Shown here piece after piece: positions 1 through 7,276 of a stretch of 64,000 bases of DNA; positions within the stretch are counted from its first letter, which is position 1; every line of letters starts with the position of its first letter. The position numbers and the translations under genes are program-made. Below the pieces are notes generated by a model that did no database searches, was not told the origin of the DNA, and saw nothing but the letters and a program-made list of their open reading frames with translations. The DNA lies in NCBI GenBank assembly GCA_942491735.1, contig CALOCN010000014.1, positions 2,356,001 to 2,420,000 of the forward strand, written 5' to 3'. Source of the stretch: CALOCN01 sp942491735 (lineage in GTDB: Bacteria; Eisenbacteria; RBG-16-71-46; JABDJR01).

Positions 1-683
1 GGGATGACGTCGACCGTCACCTCGCTGATCGCGGCCAGGGTCCCTTCGCTTCCGATCAGATGATCAATGGGGTGTTCCGCATCGAAGTAGCCCGCGGTTC
101 CCTTTTCTTCCCGGGGGCGATGATCCACCGGACGGCGCAGGGTCGCCGGTGTCCCATCCGCGCGGACCACGCGCAAGGCGCGGACCCAGGCCCGGGTCGG
201 ACCGTAGAGCAACGTGTCCTCTCCCGTGGCATTGGTCGCGACCGTCGCTCCCAGCCGGGCCTCGTTGCGGCTGGTGGGATCCGGAGGGTAGAACCAGCCC
301 TCCGCCTCCAACGCGCGCTGGAAGTCGCCGAGGAAGATCCCCGGCTCGGCCCGGGCCACCATGCCCCCCGTCTCGGGATCCCGTCCGATATCCAGGAGAC
401 GGTCCATGCCCTCGGTGGCGACCAGCAAACCGGAGAGGGCGACACTGGCCCCGGTCACGCTGGTCTGTCCCCCGGCAAAGGTCACCGGGACATCCCGATC
501 CGAGGCGAAGGCGAGCACTTCGCTCATCTCCGCTTCGTTGACGGGACGCACGACACCGTCCGGTGCACCTTCCAGGACGACATCCCGGGTATAGGCGCTA
601 TAGCCGGGCGCATGGGGGCCCAGCACCGGAATGCGCCGGGCCAGGTCGGAAAAAGGGGTGTCGGGCGTGGGATCCGTCATCAT
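1..683 (-). CDS. FAD-binding oxidoreductase (GlcD/D-lactate dehydrogenase type), N-terminal part
   Basis: The gene enters the window from the left edge and only its first 227 or so residues are present. They make a PCMH-type FAD-binding fold: residues about 60-70 contain FAGGQTSVTGASV, then PPDPTSRNEARLGATVATNA and IGSEGTLAAISEVT, the usual pyrophosphate and flavin contacts of the vanillyl-alcohol-oxidase/GlcD superfamily. Such proteins oxidise 2-hydroxy acids such as D-lactate or glycolate. The C-terminal substrate-binding domain lies outside the window, so the substrate is unknown. Two ATGs stand in tandem (683 and 680) behind a GGAAA sequence. A TGCTAAGAT extended -10 lies 27 bases upstream. 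It is a different gene from the glcD at 7273. Confidence 0.85.
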   Translation of the reverse strand, partial: MMTDPTPDTPFSDLARRIPVLGPHAPGYSAYTRDVVLEGAPDGVVRPVNEAEMSEVLAFASDRDVPVTFAGGQTSVTGASVALSGLLVATEGMDRLLDIGRDPETGGMVARAEPGIFLGDFQRALEAEGWFYPPDPTSRNEARLGATVATNATGEDTLLYGPTRAWVRALRVVRADGTPATLRRPVDHRPREEKGTAGYFDAEHPIDHLIGSEGTLAAISEVTVDVI

Positions 684-709
684 CGTTTCCAGGAACCGGC
701 GGGAGGGTT

Positions 710-718
710 ATCTTAGCA
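710..718 (-). promoter_or_regulatory. extended -10 for the FAD oxidoreductase gene
   Basis: On the minus strand the bases read TGCTAAGAT, an extended -10 (TGn plus TAAGAT), 27 bases before the ATG at 683. No good -35 is visible. The same TGCTANNNT form occurs before several other genes in the window. Confidence 0.45.
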
Positions 719-758
719 TCGCTCGGCAGTCACCACAGGACCGGGAAGGCGGGACTCC

Positions 759-1730
759 ATGTTGAATCGGGGATGTTCGTGGCGTTGGGACGGCGTGCTG
801 TGCGTGATACCGATCCTCCTCGCGCTCGTTCTCGTGGTTCCGGTCCGTGCGCAGCAAGCGGCCGACACCGGATTCGATCCGCGGATCACCGATCCCCGCA
901 CTCCCTCCGGGACCGGCCCCCGGATCCTCATCGATGGCGGTCACACGAACTTCCATACCCTCGACGGTCGGTACGCTCCCTTTGCCGCGGTGTGCCGGGC
1001 CGACGGCTATCGGGTGGCCGGTTCGACGACTGCCCTCACCCCGGAACTCCTGGCCGAGGTCGACCTCCTCGTCATCGCCAACGCGCTGCACCCCCGCAAC
1101 GCCGAGGACTGGAGCCTCCCCACCCCCAATGCCTTCACGCCCCAGGAAGTGATGCTGATTCGCGAATGGGTCGGCGCCGGAGGCGGGCTGCTCCTCATCG
1201 CGGACCACATGCCGTTTCCCGGGGCCGTGGAGAGCCTGGCCGAGGCCTTTGGCGTCCGCTACCGGAACGGTTTCGTGGTCATCGGGGCGCAGCGCAATCG
1301 CCTGGTCTTCGCGCGGGAGAGCGGATCGCTGGCTTCCCATGTCGTCACCGGGGACCCTCTCGCGCCGCTTCAGCGGGTGGCCACCTTCATGGGCTCGGCG
1401 CTCACCGGAGAAGACCTCACTCCCCTGCTGATCCTCCCGGAGGGGGCCGTGTCGTTGGAACCCGCCGTCGCGTGGCAGTTCGAACAGGACACCGCACAAA
1501 CCGATGTGGCCGGTTGGTATCAGGGTGCCGTGGACACCTACGGGAACGGACGTGCCGCCTTCTTCGCCGAGGCCGCCATGTTCACGTCGCAACGTCAGGG
1601 AAACGGTCCGGTGATGGGTCTGGGATCACCGGAGGCGGAAGAGAATCTCGAACTGCTCCGCAACCTTCTCGCCTGGCTGACCCCGATACAGGACGCTCCC
1701 GCGGCCGCTCCCGCTAACGGGGGGCGCTGA
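759..1730 (+). CDS. secreted DUF4350-like (glutamine-amidotransferase-fold) protein
   Basis: Protein of 323 residues with a Sec signal peptide (charged start, then a hydrophobic stretch ending near VRAQQA at residue 31). The mature part begins with GPRILIDGGHTNFHT and continues with VDLLVIANAL and IREWVGAGGGLLLIADHMPF. This pattern of a nucleotide-like beta strand, GGG turn and ADH is typical of DUF4350 and class I glutamine-amidotransferase-fold proteins, often without a catalytic Cys; none is evident here. Function is unknown; an exported ligand-binding or sugar-hydrolase-associated role is possible. A purine-rich GAAGGCGGG lies before the ATG. Its 3' end overlaps the convergent gene at 1714 by 17 bases. 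Confidence 0.7.
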   Translation: MLNRGCSWRWDGVLCVIPILLALVLVVPVRAQQAADTGFDPRITDPRTPSGTGPRILIDGGHTNFHTLDGRYAPFAAVCRADGYRVAGSTTALTPELLAEVDLLVIANALHPRNAEDWSLPTPNAFTPQEVMLIREWVGAGGGLLLIADHMPFPGAVESLAEAFGVRYRNGFVVIGAQRNRLVFARESGSLASHVVTGDPLAPLQRVATFMGSALTGEDLTPLLILPEGAVSLEPAVAWQFEQDTAQTDVAGWYQGAVDTYGNGRAAFFAEAAMFTSQRQGNGPVMGLGSPEAEENLELLRNLLAWLTPIQDAPAAAPANGGR

Positions 1731-2676
1731 TCCAGGTCGCCTCGAAGGCGTCGATGAGAGCCTCGACGCGTGTATCGGTGCGCCCTCCCCGCTTGAGGTC
1801 CCAGATCCGGAACTCCTCCACCGCCACCCCGGATCCGGGTGTTCCCAGCAGGTTGATCATCACCAGTTGTTTGCCGTCCTTCCCGGGAGCCACGAGCTGG
1901 GACGTACCCAACCCCACGTGTTCGGCGGCATCGAGCTCGGCGCCCTGCACGAAGAGATCGACCGGGGAGGTCGTTCCCCATTGGGCATGGATGTCCTGGG
2001 CGCCGGCATGGGCCAGGACCACCACGAGATCCGCCTCGTCGCGGATGGATGCGAGCAAGGGGCCGAGGGTCTCGCCCGGATCCAGGACAAGGAGGCTGTC
2101 CGGACTGCGCTCCAGGGCGACCGGCCAGGTGTAGTAGCGCATGGGGTCCACGTAGCCGGTCACCGCGATGCGCAGCCCGTCCCGTTCCAACCACCGCACC
2201 GGGGGAATCAGGGCGGCGAGGTCCGGGGGGAGCTGTACATTGGCCGCGACCAGGGGCAATCGCCTGGCGGCCTTGCGCAGGAAGGCCAGGCCCAGTTCCA
2301 ACTCCAGGTCCCCGAGCCCTACCGCGTCGAAGGGCATCAGAGACATGGCATCCAGAACGAGGGCGGACTTTGCCTCGCGCAGGGTGTCCTCCGGCGGCGG
2401 CACGAAGTTCCCTCCGTCGACCATGACCATCGGGTAGCCCAGGGCCGCAGCACGGGTCATGGATCCGGCGCGCAGGGAAAGCCCACCCGCGGGCTCGCCG
2501 GGACAGTTGCAAGCCCTGAGCCCTCCACGTGCATCCGCTGCGGCGAGGACTCCGACCTTCCAGGACGCGGAAGAGTCGCGGTCGTGGTCGACAACCGTTT
2601 CGGCTACGGGCGAGGCTCCGCCCCGAACCGTCGGGATGGCGAGAAGAAGGAGCAGCCCAAGGACAGCGTGTCGCAT
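1714..2676 (-). CDS. exported UshA-like metallophosphoesterase with CxC motif
   Basis: Protein of 320 residues with a short signal peptide (MRHAVLGLLLLLAIP). The mature N-terminus has VGVLAAADARGGLRACNCPG followed by GGLSLRAG, then MVDGGNF and AVGLGDLELELG. This order matches the UshA/5'-nucleotidase-like metallophosphoesterase family that carries a CxC (in some members UxC) redox-like motif followed by GG-x-RRA. The classical GNHE signature is replaced by GLGDLE, so ordinary nucleotidase activity is doubtful. It is probably periplasmic. No Shine-Dalgarno is visible before the ATG, and a TGCTACGAT extended -10 ends only six bases upstream, so the transcript may be leaderless. Confidence 0.65.
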   Translation of the reverse strand: MRHAVLGLLLLLAIPTVRGGASPVAETVVDHDRDSSASWKVGVLAAADARGGLRACNCPGEPAGGLSLRAGSMTRAAALGYPMVMVDGGNFVPPPEDTLREAKSALVLDAMSLMPFDAVGLGDLELELGLAFLRKAARRLPLVAANVQLPPDLAALIPPVRWLERDGLRIAVTGYVDPMRYYTWPVALERSPDSLLVLDPGETLGPLLASIRDEADLVVVLAHAGAQDIHAQWGTTSPVDLFVQGAELDAAEHVGLGTSQLVAPGKDGKQLVMINLLGTPGSGVAVEEFRIWDLKRGGRTDTRVEALIDAFEATWISAPR

Positions 2677-2682
2677 GAGGAA

Positions 2683-2691
2683 ATCGTAGCA
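2683..2691 (-). promoter_or_regulatory. extended -10 of the UshA-like gene, possibly leaderless
   Basis: The minus strand reads TGCTACGAT. The -10 hexamer TACGAT ends six bases before the ATG at 2676, so a start site about seven bases downstream would fall on or next to the start codon. No -35 of quality is seen. Confidence 0.4.
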
Positions 2692-2726
2692 TCCCGGACC
2701 CGCTTCGAGGTTCCAGGGACGGCCCT

Positions 2727-3659
2727 CTACCGGTAGACGATCTTCTCGATCTCTTCCTTGACGTCGTCCGGCTCGCGATTGCGCGCCAGGGCCACCTCGC
2801 GGCTGAGGATCCGCATGGCGGTGGAGAGCAGTTTGCGCTCCTCGTAGGAAAGCGACTTCTTGAGGGAGAGCCGCGCGAGGTCACGCACCGCCTCGGCCAG
2901 CGAGGTGGGATCCCCCATGTTGAGCCGCTTGCGGTAGTCCGCGACCCGCTTGGCCGATCGACGCTTGGCGTCGAAGGTGGCGCGCCCCTTGAGCACCTTG
3001 AACACCCCGTCGATGTCGTTGCGACCGATGGGCTGCCGCAGTCCCGAGCGCTCCACATGATCCACCGGAATGGTCAGGGTCATTTCCTGATGGTGGAAGG
3101 TGATCTCGAGACAGGGCACGGTGCGACTGGTCAGGGTGCGATCCACGATCCGCTCGATGATGCCCAGGCCATACTTGGGATGCACCACATGCTCGCCTTC
3201 GGTGTAGGCGAGGTTGGCCAACGCTTCCTCGATGGTCGGGAGCGGCGGCAACGGTTCCGGGGCTTCATCGGCGCCGTTCCTGTGGGCCGGCTTTGCCGGT
3301 GCCGGGGGGGCGACCTTGGCCGCCTTGCCCGGCTTCGCAGCCACCGGAGCCTTCTTGGCCGAAACCTTCTTCTTCGACGTCTTCTTCTTGGAGGTCTTCT
3401 TGCTTGAAGACTTCTTGGTGGCCCGGGCCGGGGTGCTCTTGGACACCTTCTTTCGGGAGACCTTCTTCTTTGAAGCTTTCTTCTTGGAGGTCTTTTTGGC
3501 CGTGGCCTTCTTCGACGTCTTTGCTTTTTTGGATGTCTTGCGGGATGGTGCGGTTTTCTTCACGGCGGCTTTCTTGGCCCCCGCCTTCTTGCGGGATGTT
3601 GTCTTGGCCTTCTTCTTGGAAGTCTTTTTCTTACTTGAGGTTGAAGCCTTGACCAACAC
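2727..3659 (-). CDS. carD: CarD/CdnL-family transcription regulator with long lysine-rich H1-like N-terminal tail
   Basis: Protein of 310 residues in two parts. Residues about 8-115 are almost entirely Lys, Ser, Thr, Ala and Arg, built on repeats such as KKTSKKK, like the tail of eukaryotic histone H1 or bacterial H1-like proteins. Residues about 145-210 form a CarD/CdnL/TRCF RNA-polymerase-interacting domain (GEHVVHPKYGLGIIERI, then ITFHHQEMTLTIPVDHVE). The helical CdnL C-terminus follows (SLAEAVRDLARLS, LSYEERKLLSTAMRILSRE). CarD proteins bind the RNA polymerase beta subunit and stabilise open complexes. In Myxococcus CarD a basic AT-hook part is C-terminal; here the basic part is N-terminal. 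The start is GTG with GGGAG five bases upstream. A TCGACA-N17-TAGCCT promoter lies about 95 bases upstream. Confidence 0.9.
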   Translation of the reverse strand: MLVKASTSSKKKTSKKKAKTTSRKKAGAKKAAVKKTAPSRKTSKKAKTSKKATAKKTSKKKASKKKVSRKKVSKSTPARATKKSSSKKTSKKKTSKKKVSAKKAPVAAKPGKAAKVAPPAPAKPAHRNGADEAPEPLPPLPTIEEALANLAYTEGEHVVHPKYGLGIIERIVDRTLTSRTVPCLEITFHHQEMTLTIPVDHVERSGLRQPIGRNDIDGVFKVLKGRATFDAKRRSAKRVADYRKRLNMGDPTSLAEAVRDLARLSLKKSLSYEERKLLSTAMRILSREVALARNREPDDVKEEIEKIVYR

Positions 3660-3752
3660 TGGCTCCCTGAGGCGTGCTCCGAGGCATGATCGGGGGGTCC
3701 ATTAGCGGACCGGAGGGCGGGCATACTTCGCCTCGTCCCACATTGCCGTCTG

Positions 3753-3781
3753 AGGCTACACGAAAGTGGAGTTCCTGTCGA
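3753..3781 (-). promoter_or_regulatory. sigma70-like promoter of carD
   Basis: On the minus strand TCGACA (3781-3776), 17 bases and TAGCCT (3758-3753). The -35 has five of six consensus bases; the -10 is weaker. The leader to the GTG at 3659 is about 90 bases. Confidence 0.4.
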
Positions 3782-3826
3782 CCCCCCTGCAAGGGGTTTC
3801 AAAACGAATCACCCCATCCCGCTCAC

Positions 3827-4882
3827 CTAGCCGGCGGGAACGGCGAGGATGCTCAATTGGCGCGCCACCTCGCCGGCAACGGCGCGGAACGCCATGGATT
3901 CCTCGCTGTCCGGGGCCCCCACAACGACCGGGACCCCTCGGTCTCCCCCCTCCCGGATCGCGGGAAGGAGAGGGACCTCGCCCAGCAGTGGGATCTCGAA
4001 CCGTTTGGCCGCCTCGGCCCCGCCCCCATGACTGAAGATCTCGTGCCGCGTCCCACAGTTCGTGCAGTTGAACCAGGCCATGTTCTCGATCACCCCCAGA
4101 ACCGGCACGTTCACCTTCTCGAACATCCGCACCCCCCGGTTCACGTCCTCGAGCGCCACTTCCTGCGGCGTGGTCACGATGACCGCGCCGGCCAGGGGAG
4201 CGGCCTGGGTCAGGGTCAATTGTGCGTCCCCGGTGCCGGGCGGGAGGTCCACGATGAGATAGTCGAGCTCGCCCCATTGCACGTCGGCCAGGAACTGCTG
4301 CACCAGCTTCCCCACCAGCGGCCCACGCCAGATGACCGGCGTCTCCTCGCCGGCGATGAACCCGACCGACATCAACTTGAGGCCAAAACGCTCCAGCGGG
4401 ACCAGTTTGCCGTCGCGCACCGAGGGACGCGCGGTCCGCAGCCCGAGCATGATGGGGATCGACGGCCCGTAGACATCGGCGTCGAGCAGGCCCACCCGGG
4501 CCCCATCCGCGGCCAGGGCCGCGGCCAGGTTGACCGCCACGGTGGACTTGCCCACGCCTCCCTTGCCCGAAGCGACGGCCACGGTATGCCGTACGCCTGG
4601 CAGCATGCCGTCCCCGAGACTCACCGGCGACTTGGGTACGTCGCTGGTCATGGAGACCTCGACCGAGGTCACACCGGGCAGGGCCGCGACGATCCCGCGG
4701 GCCTGCGCTTCCATCTCGTCCTTCACCGGACAGGCCGGAGTGGTCAGGACGATGGTCAAGGCGACCTTGCCGTCGCGCACGGTGACGTCCCGGACGAATC
4801 CGAGGCTGACGATATCGCGGTTGAGATCCGGATCCTGGACCGCCTTCAGCGCCTCCAGGACCGCTTCGGGGGTGGTGCTCAT
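3827..4882 (-). CDS. mrp: Mrp/NBP35-type P-loop iron-sulfur carrier ATPase
   Basis: Protein of 351 residues. Residues 1-90 are a MIP18/DUF59 domain (LKAVQDPDLNRDIVSLGFV, TTPACPVKDEM). After a short linker comes the deviant Walker A GKGGVGKST (about residue 105), then LLDADVYGPSIPIMLG, DLPPGTGDAQLTLTQ and a CxxC near residue 275 (NCTNCG) that in this family bridges a labile [4Fe-4S] cluster in a dimer. The family delivers Fe-S clusters to apoproteins (Mrp/ApbC). It lies downstream of the glc genes, whose GlcF subunit is a Fe-S protein. The ATG follows AGAGGAG. A TAGACT hexamer at 4918-4913 is a likely -10, so it can be transcribed on its own. Confidence 0.95.
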   Translation of the reverse strand: MSTTPEAVLEALKAVQDPDLNRDIVSLGFVRDVTVRDGKVALTIVLTTPACPVKDEMEAQARGIVAALPGVTSVEVSMTSDVPKSPVSLGDGMLPGVRHTVAVASGKGGVGKSTVAVNLAAALAADGARVGLLDADVYGPSIPIMLGLRTARPSVRDGKLVPLERFGLKLMSVGFIAGEETPVIWRGPLVGKLVQQFLADVQWGELDYLIVDLPPGTGDAQLTLTQAAPLAGAVIVTTPQEVALEDVNRGVRMFEKVNVPVLGVIENMAWFNCTNCGTRHEIFSHGGGAEAAKRFEIPLLGEVPLLPAIREGGDRGVPVVVGAPDSEESMAFRAVAGEVARQLSILAVPAG

Positions 4883-4912
4883 GCTGGACTCCTCTGTCTT
4901 TGGGGGGCAACG

Positions 4913-4918
4913 AGTCTA
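4913..4918 (-). promoter_or_regulatory. possible -10 element of mrp
   Basis: The minus strand reads TAGACT 31 bases before the mrp ATG. The same hexamer serves as -10 in the strong promoters at 15706 and 31808. No matching -35 is seen at 16-18 bases, so the call is tentative. Confidence 0.35.
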
Positions 4919-4950
4919 GCCGACCCGCGCAATGGCGGCATCCCGAATCG

Positions 4951-6162
4951 TCAGGGGATCACCCGGTCGTACAGGTACCGGGGCAGGGACACCACCGAGG
5001 GGCCGCCCGCTCCCAGGGCGGCTTGCACCTGGATGAAGCATCCCGGGTTGTGGGTGACCACCGTGTCCACTCCGGCGTCCCGAATAGCCTGGGCCTTGCG
5101 TTGGCCCAGTTGGTGCGCCATGGCCGGTTGGGCCAGATTATACGTGCCGGCGGAGCCGCAGCAGATGTCGCTCTCGGCCAGCTCGATCACCGTGGCGCCG
5201 GTCGCGCGCAGGAGGGAACGGGGGGCTGCGGCGATGCCCTGGCCATGTTTCAGGTGACAGGGGTCGATCCACGCCACCCGACCCGGACGCGTGTGGAAAG
5301 CCAGGGGGCGGGGCGGCGAGACGAGGAGCTCGACCATGTCCGCGATGCGATACGGGGTCCCCCCGCTGCGTGAGGGGGGATGGTCCCGCAGGTGAGCCCC
5401 GCAACCGGCCGCGGTGGGGACGAGGATCTCCGCGTCCCCGGGCAGCTGCGTGGCGAGATGCTGTTCGAGGGCCTCGGCGTGACGGGTCTCGCCGACGTGG
5501 CGGGCCAGCGCACCACAACACCCGGTCGAGTCGGCCCGAACGACCGGGTATCCGGCCAGGGCGAGCAGGTGCAGGATGGCCGTTTCCGTGGCGGGAAATG
5601 CGGCCCGGGCCACACACCCGGGCAGGACATGAACCGGCGGGGCCCCCCGCACCGGGTTCTGCGGGGCAGACGGCGGCAGCGGGGCTTCCGGATCGGGCAG
5701 CAGGGCCAGACGTCGGCGCAGCGATTCGGGCAGGCGAGAGGATGCGGACAGTTCCCTGGCCATCCGGACCAACCCCGATCGGCGCGCCGGCCCGGCCACA
5801 CGCTCCAGGAGACGCCCCCGCCACAGGACGTGGCGCACCAACCAGCGTTCCAGCCCGCTGCGGGGAGGCGCGTTGGCTTCGCGGCCCAGCCGATCCCGCG
5901 CACGTTCCAGCAACGCACCGTAGCGCACCCCGGAGGGGCACGCGGTCTCGCAGGCGCGACAACCCAGGCAGGGATCGAGATGCGGCGTCACCGCCTCGGC
6001 GCCCCAGCGCCCTTCCTCCCACCCGGTCAGGAGATGGATCCGCCCGCGTGGGGACTCCGCCTCCCGGCCCGTCTCGAGGTAGGTTGGACAACTCTGCTGG
6101 CACAGTCCGCAGTGCACACAGGCATCCAGGAGTTCCCGGGTGGGGGTCGTCCGTTCCGCCAC
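4951..6162 (-). CDS. glcF: glycolate oxidase iron-sulfur subunit GlcF
   Basis: Protein of 403 residues. Two ferredoxin-like [4Fe-4S] motifs are visible: CVHCGLCQQSCP at residue about 15 and CLGCRACETACP at about 68. Two CCG-type cysteine-rich domains follow, with TGCCGAL near residue 212 and CCGSAGT near 337, as in GlcF and other heterodisulfide-reductase-like subunits. GlcF takes electrons from the flavin subunits GlcD/GlcE at the inner face of the membrane and passes them to the quinone pool. It lies one base after the glcE stop codon and is the last gene of osmC-glcD-glcE-glcF. Confidence 0.93.
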   Translation of the reverse strand: MAERTTPTRELLDACVHCGLCQQSCPTYLETGREAESPRGRIHLLTGWEEGRWGAEAVTPHLDPCLGCRACETACPSGVRYGALLERARDRLGREANAPPRSGLERWLVRHVLWRGRLLERVAGPARRSGLVRMARELSASSRLPESLRRRLALLPDPEAPLPPSAPQNPVRGAPPVHVLPGCVARAAFPATETAILHLLALAGYPVVRADSTGCCGALARHVGETRHAEALEQHLATQLPGDAEILVPTAAGCGAHLRDHPPSRSGGTPYRIADMVELLVSPPRPLAFHTRPGRVAWIDPCHLKHGQGIAAAPRSLLRATGATVIELAESDICCGSAGTYNLAQPAMAHQLGQRKAQAIRDAGVDTVVTHNPGCFIQVQAALGAGGPSVVSLPRYLYDRVIP

Positions 6163-6163
6163 G

Positions 6164-7276
6164 CTATCCCCCTCCCGGAAAGCGGCCGGTCACCAGACGG
6201 CCCCGGGGATCCAGGGCCTGCTTCAGTCGGGCCCAAAGGTCACTCTCCGGCGGGCCCGGCTGTCCCCAGGCGGGAACGACCGGAGCGCCTTCGTCGGCTG
6301 CGTCCCAGTGCAACACGCCCTGGCCCTCGATGCGTTCCCGCAGGGCGGGGACCTCCGCAGGGCCCGCGGCGCACCAGAACCGCCCCGAGAGAAGATCGAT
6401 CACCCAGGGCGTCGTTCCGGCGAGCAGATCGACGGACCGGAAACCGGGGCTGCGGAGCCCCCCCCAGGCCGCGACCCGTTCCGTCTGTCCTTCCCACCGC
6501 GCGATGTGTTCCAGACAGGCGTCCTCCTCGAGGGAGACCCCCGCGCCGCAGATCCCATCCGCCTGCCGGCACAGGTCGTTCACGGATTCCGGGGTGCCGG
6601 CGGCAAGGAACGCTAGACGGAGTCCCTCGTCCTGCCCGCTCAACCAGAGGGCCGAGGCGCGGAGCCCGCCCGCCACGGCCAGATGCAGTGCCTCCACGCG
6701 CTCCACGTCCGCTTCCCAGACCCGACCCTGCCAACGCATCGGCCGGGGAAGCAGTCGCAGCGTCACCTGTTCCATGATGCCGAGACTTCCCAGCGAGCCC
6801 ACCAGCAGCTTCATGAGGTCGTACCCGGCCACGTTCTTCACCACGCGTCCACCCGCCTCCACCCGTTCCCCGGCGCCGGTCAGGAAACGGACTCCCAGCA
6901 CGGCGTCCCGGGCGCTGCCCCACCTGCCGGCCAGGGGGCCACGATGATCGCAACCGATCCATCCCCCCACCGTGCCCCCCAGCGACCATCCGGATGTCGG
7001 GAGCCATTGTCCCCTCTCGGCTACCGCGTCCCGAAGATCGGCCAGGGGTACGCCGGCATCCACCGTCACCGTGAGGTCCTCGTGCGCGTGTTCCCGGATG
7101 ACCGCGCCCGGTACCGGGGCCACGAGCCGAACCGGCTCGCGGGGCGACTCCCCGCGACCCAAACGTGAGCCGGACCCGGTGGGCAGCAGCGGCGGCCCTT
7201 GGGGCTCCCGTAACAGGTCCACCAGCGCCTCGGCGTTCTTCGGCGTCACCCGATCCAGAACCCAGCGAAAGGTCAT
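6164..7276 (-). CDS. glcE: glycolate oxidase FAD-binding subunit GlcE
   Basis: Protein of 370 residues, starting at the ATG at 7276 that overlaps the glcD stop as ATGA. The open frame continues far upstream, but that part is antisense shadow. It has the shortened FAD-binding fold of GlcE: LLPTGSGSRLG near residue 28, GGTVGGWIGCDHRGPLAGRW near 105 and GRVVKNVAGYDLMKLLVGS near 140 (the last is a GlcE hallmark), plus a C-terminal LDPRGRLVTGRF close to the usual end of the family. It is the smaller flavin subunit of the three-part glycolate oxidase that makes glyoxylate from glycolate. Confidence 0.92.
   Translation of the reverse strand: MTFRWVLDRVTPKNAEALVDLLREPQGPPLLPTGSGSRLGRGESPREPVRLVAPVPGAVIREHAHEDLTVTVDAGVPLADLRDAVAERGQWLPTSGWSLGGTVGGWIGCDHRGPLAGRWGSARDAVLGVRFLTGAGERVEAGGRVVKNVAGYDLMKLLVGSLGSLGIMEQVTLRLLPRPMRWQGRVWEADVERVEALHLAVAGGLRASALWLSGQDEGLRLAFLAAGTPESVNDLCRQADGICGAGVSLEEDACLEHIARWEGQTERVAAWGGLRSPGFRSVDLLAGTTPWVIDLLSGRFWCAAGPAEVPALRERIEGQGVLHWDAADEGAPVVPAWGQPGPPESDLWARLKQALDPRGRLVTGRFPGGG

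Noticed and set aside
3214..3705. Plus-strand open frame encoding a Phe/Leu-rich, apparently membrane-type protein
   Set aside because: It is the exact antisense of the Lys-rich carD tail; AAG codons read backwards give CTT/TTC, which explains the Phe/Leu runs.
3784..3796. Hairpin CCCCT-gca-AGGGG followed by TTTC, after mrp
   Set aside because: Five-pair stem with a three-base loop, and the T's lie on the wrong side for mrp transcription. Too weak to call a terminator.
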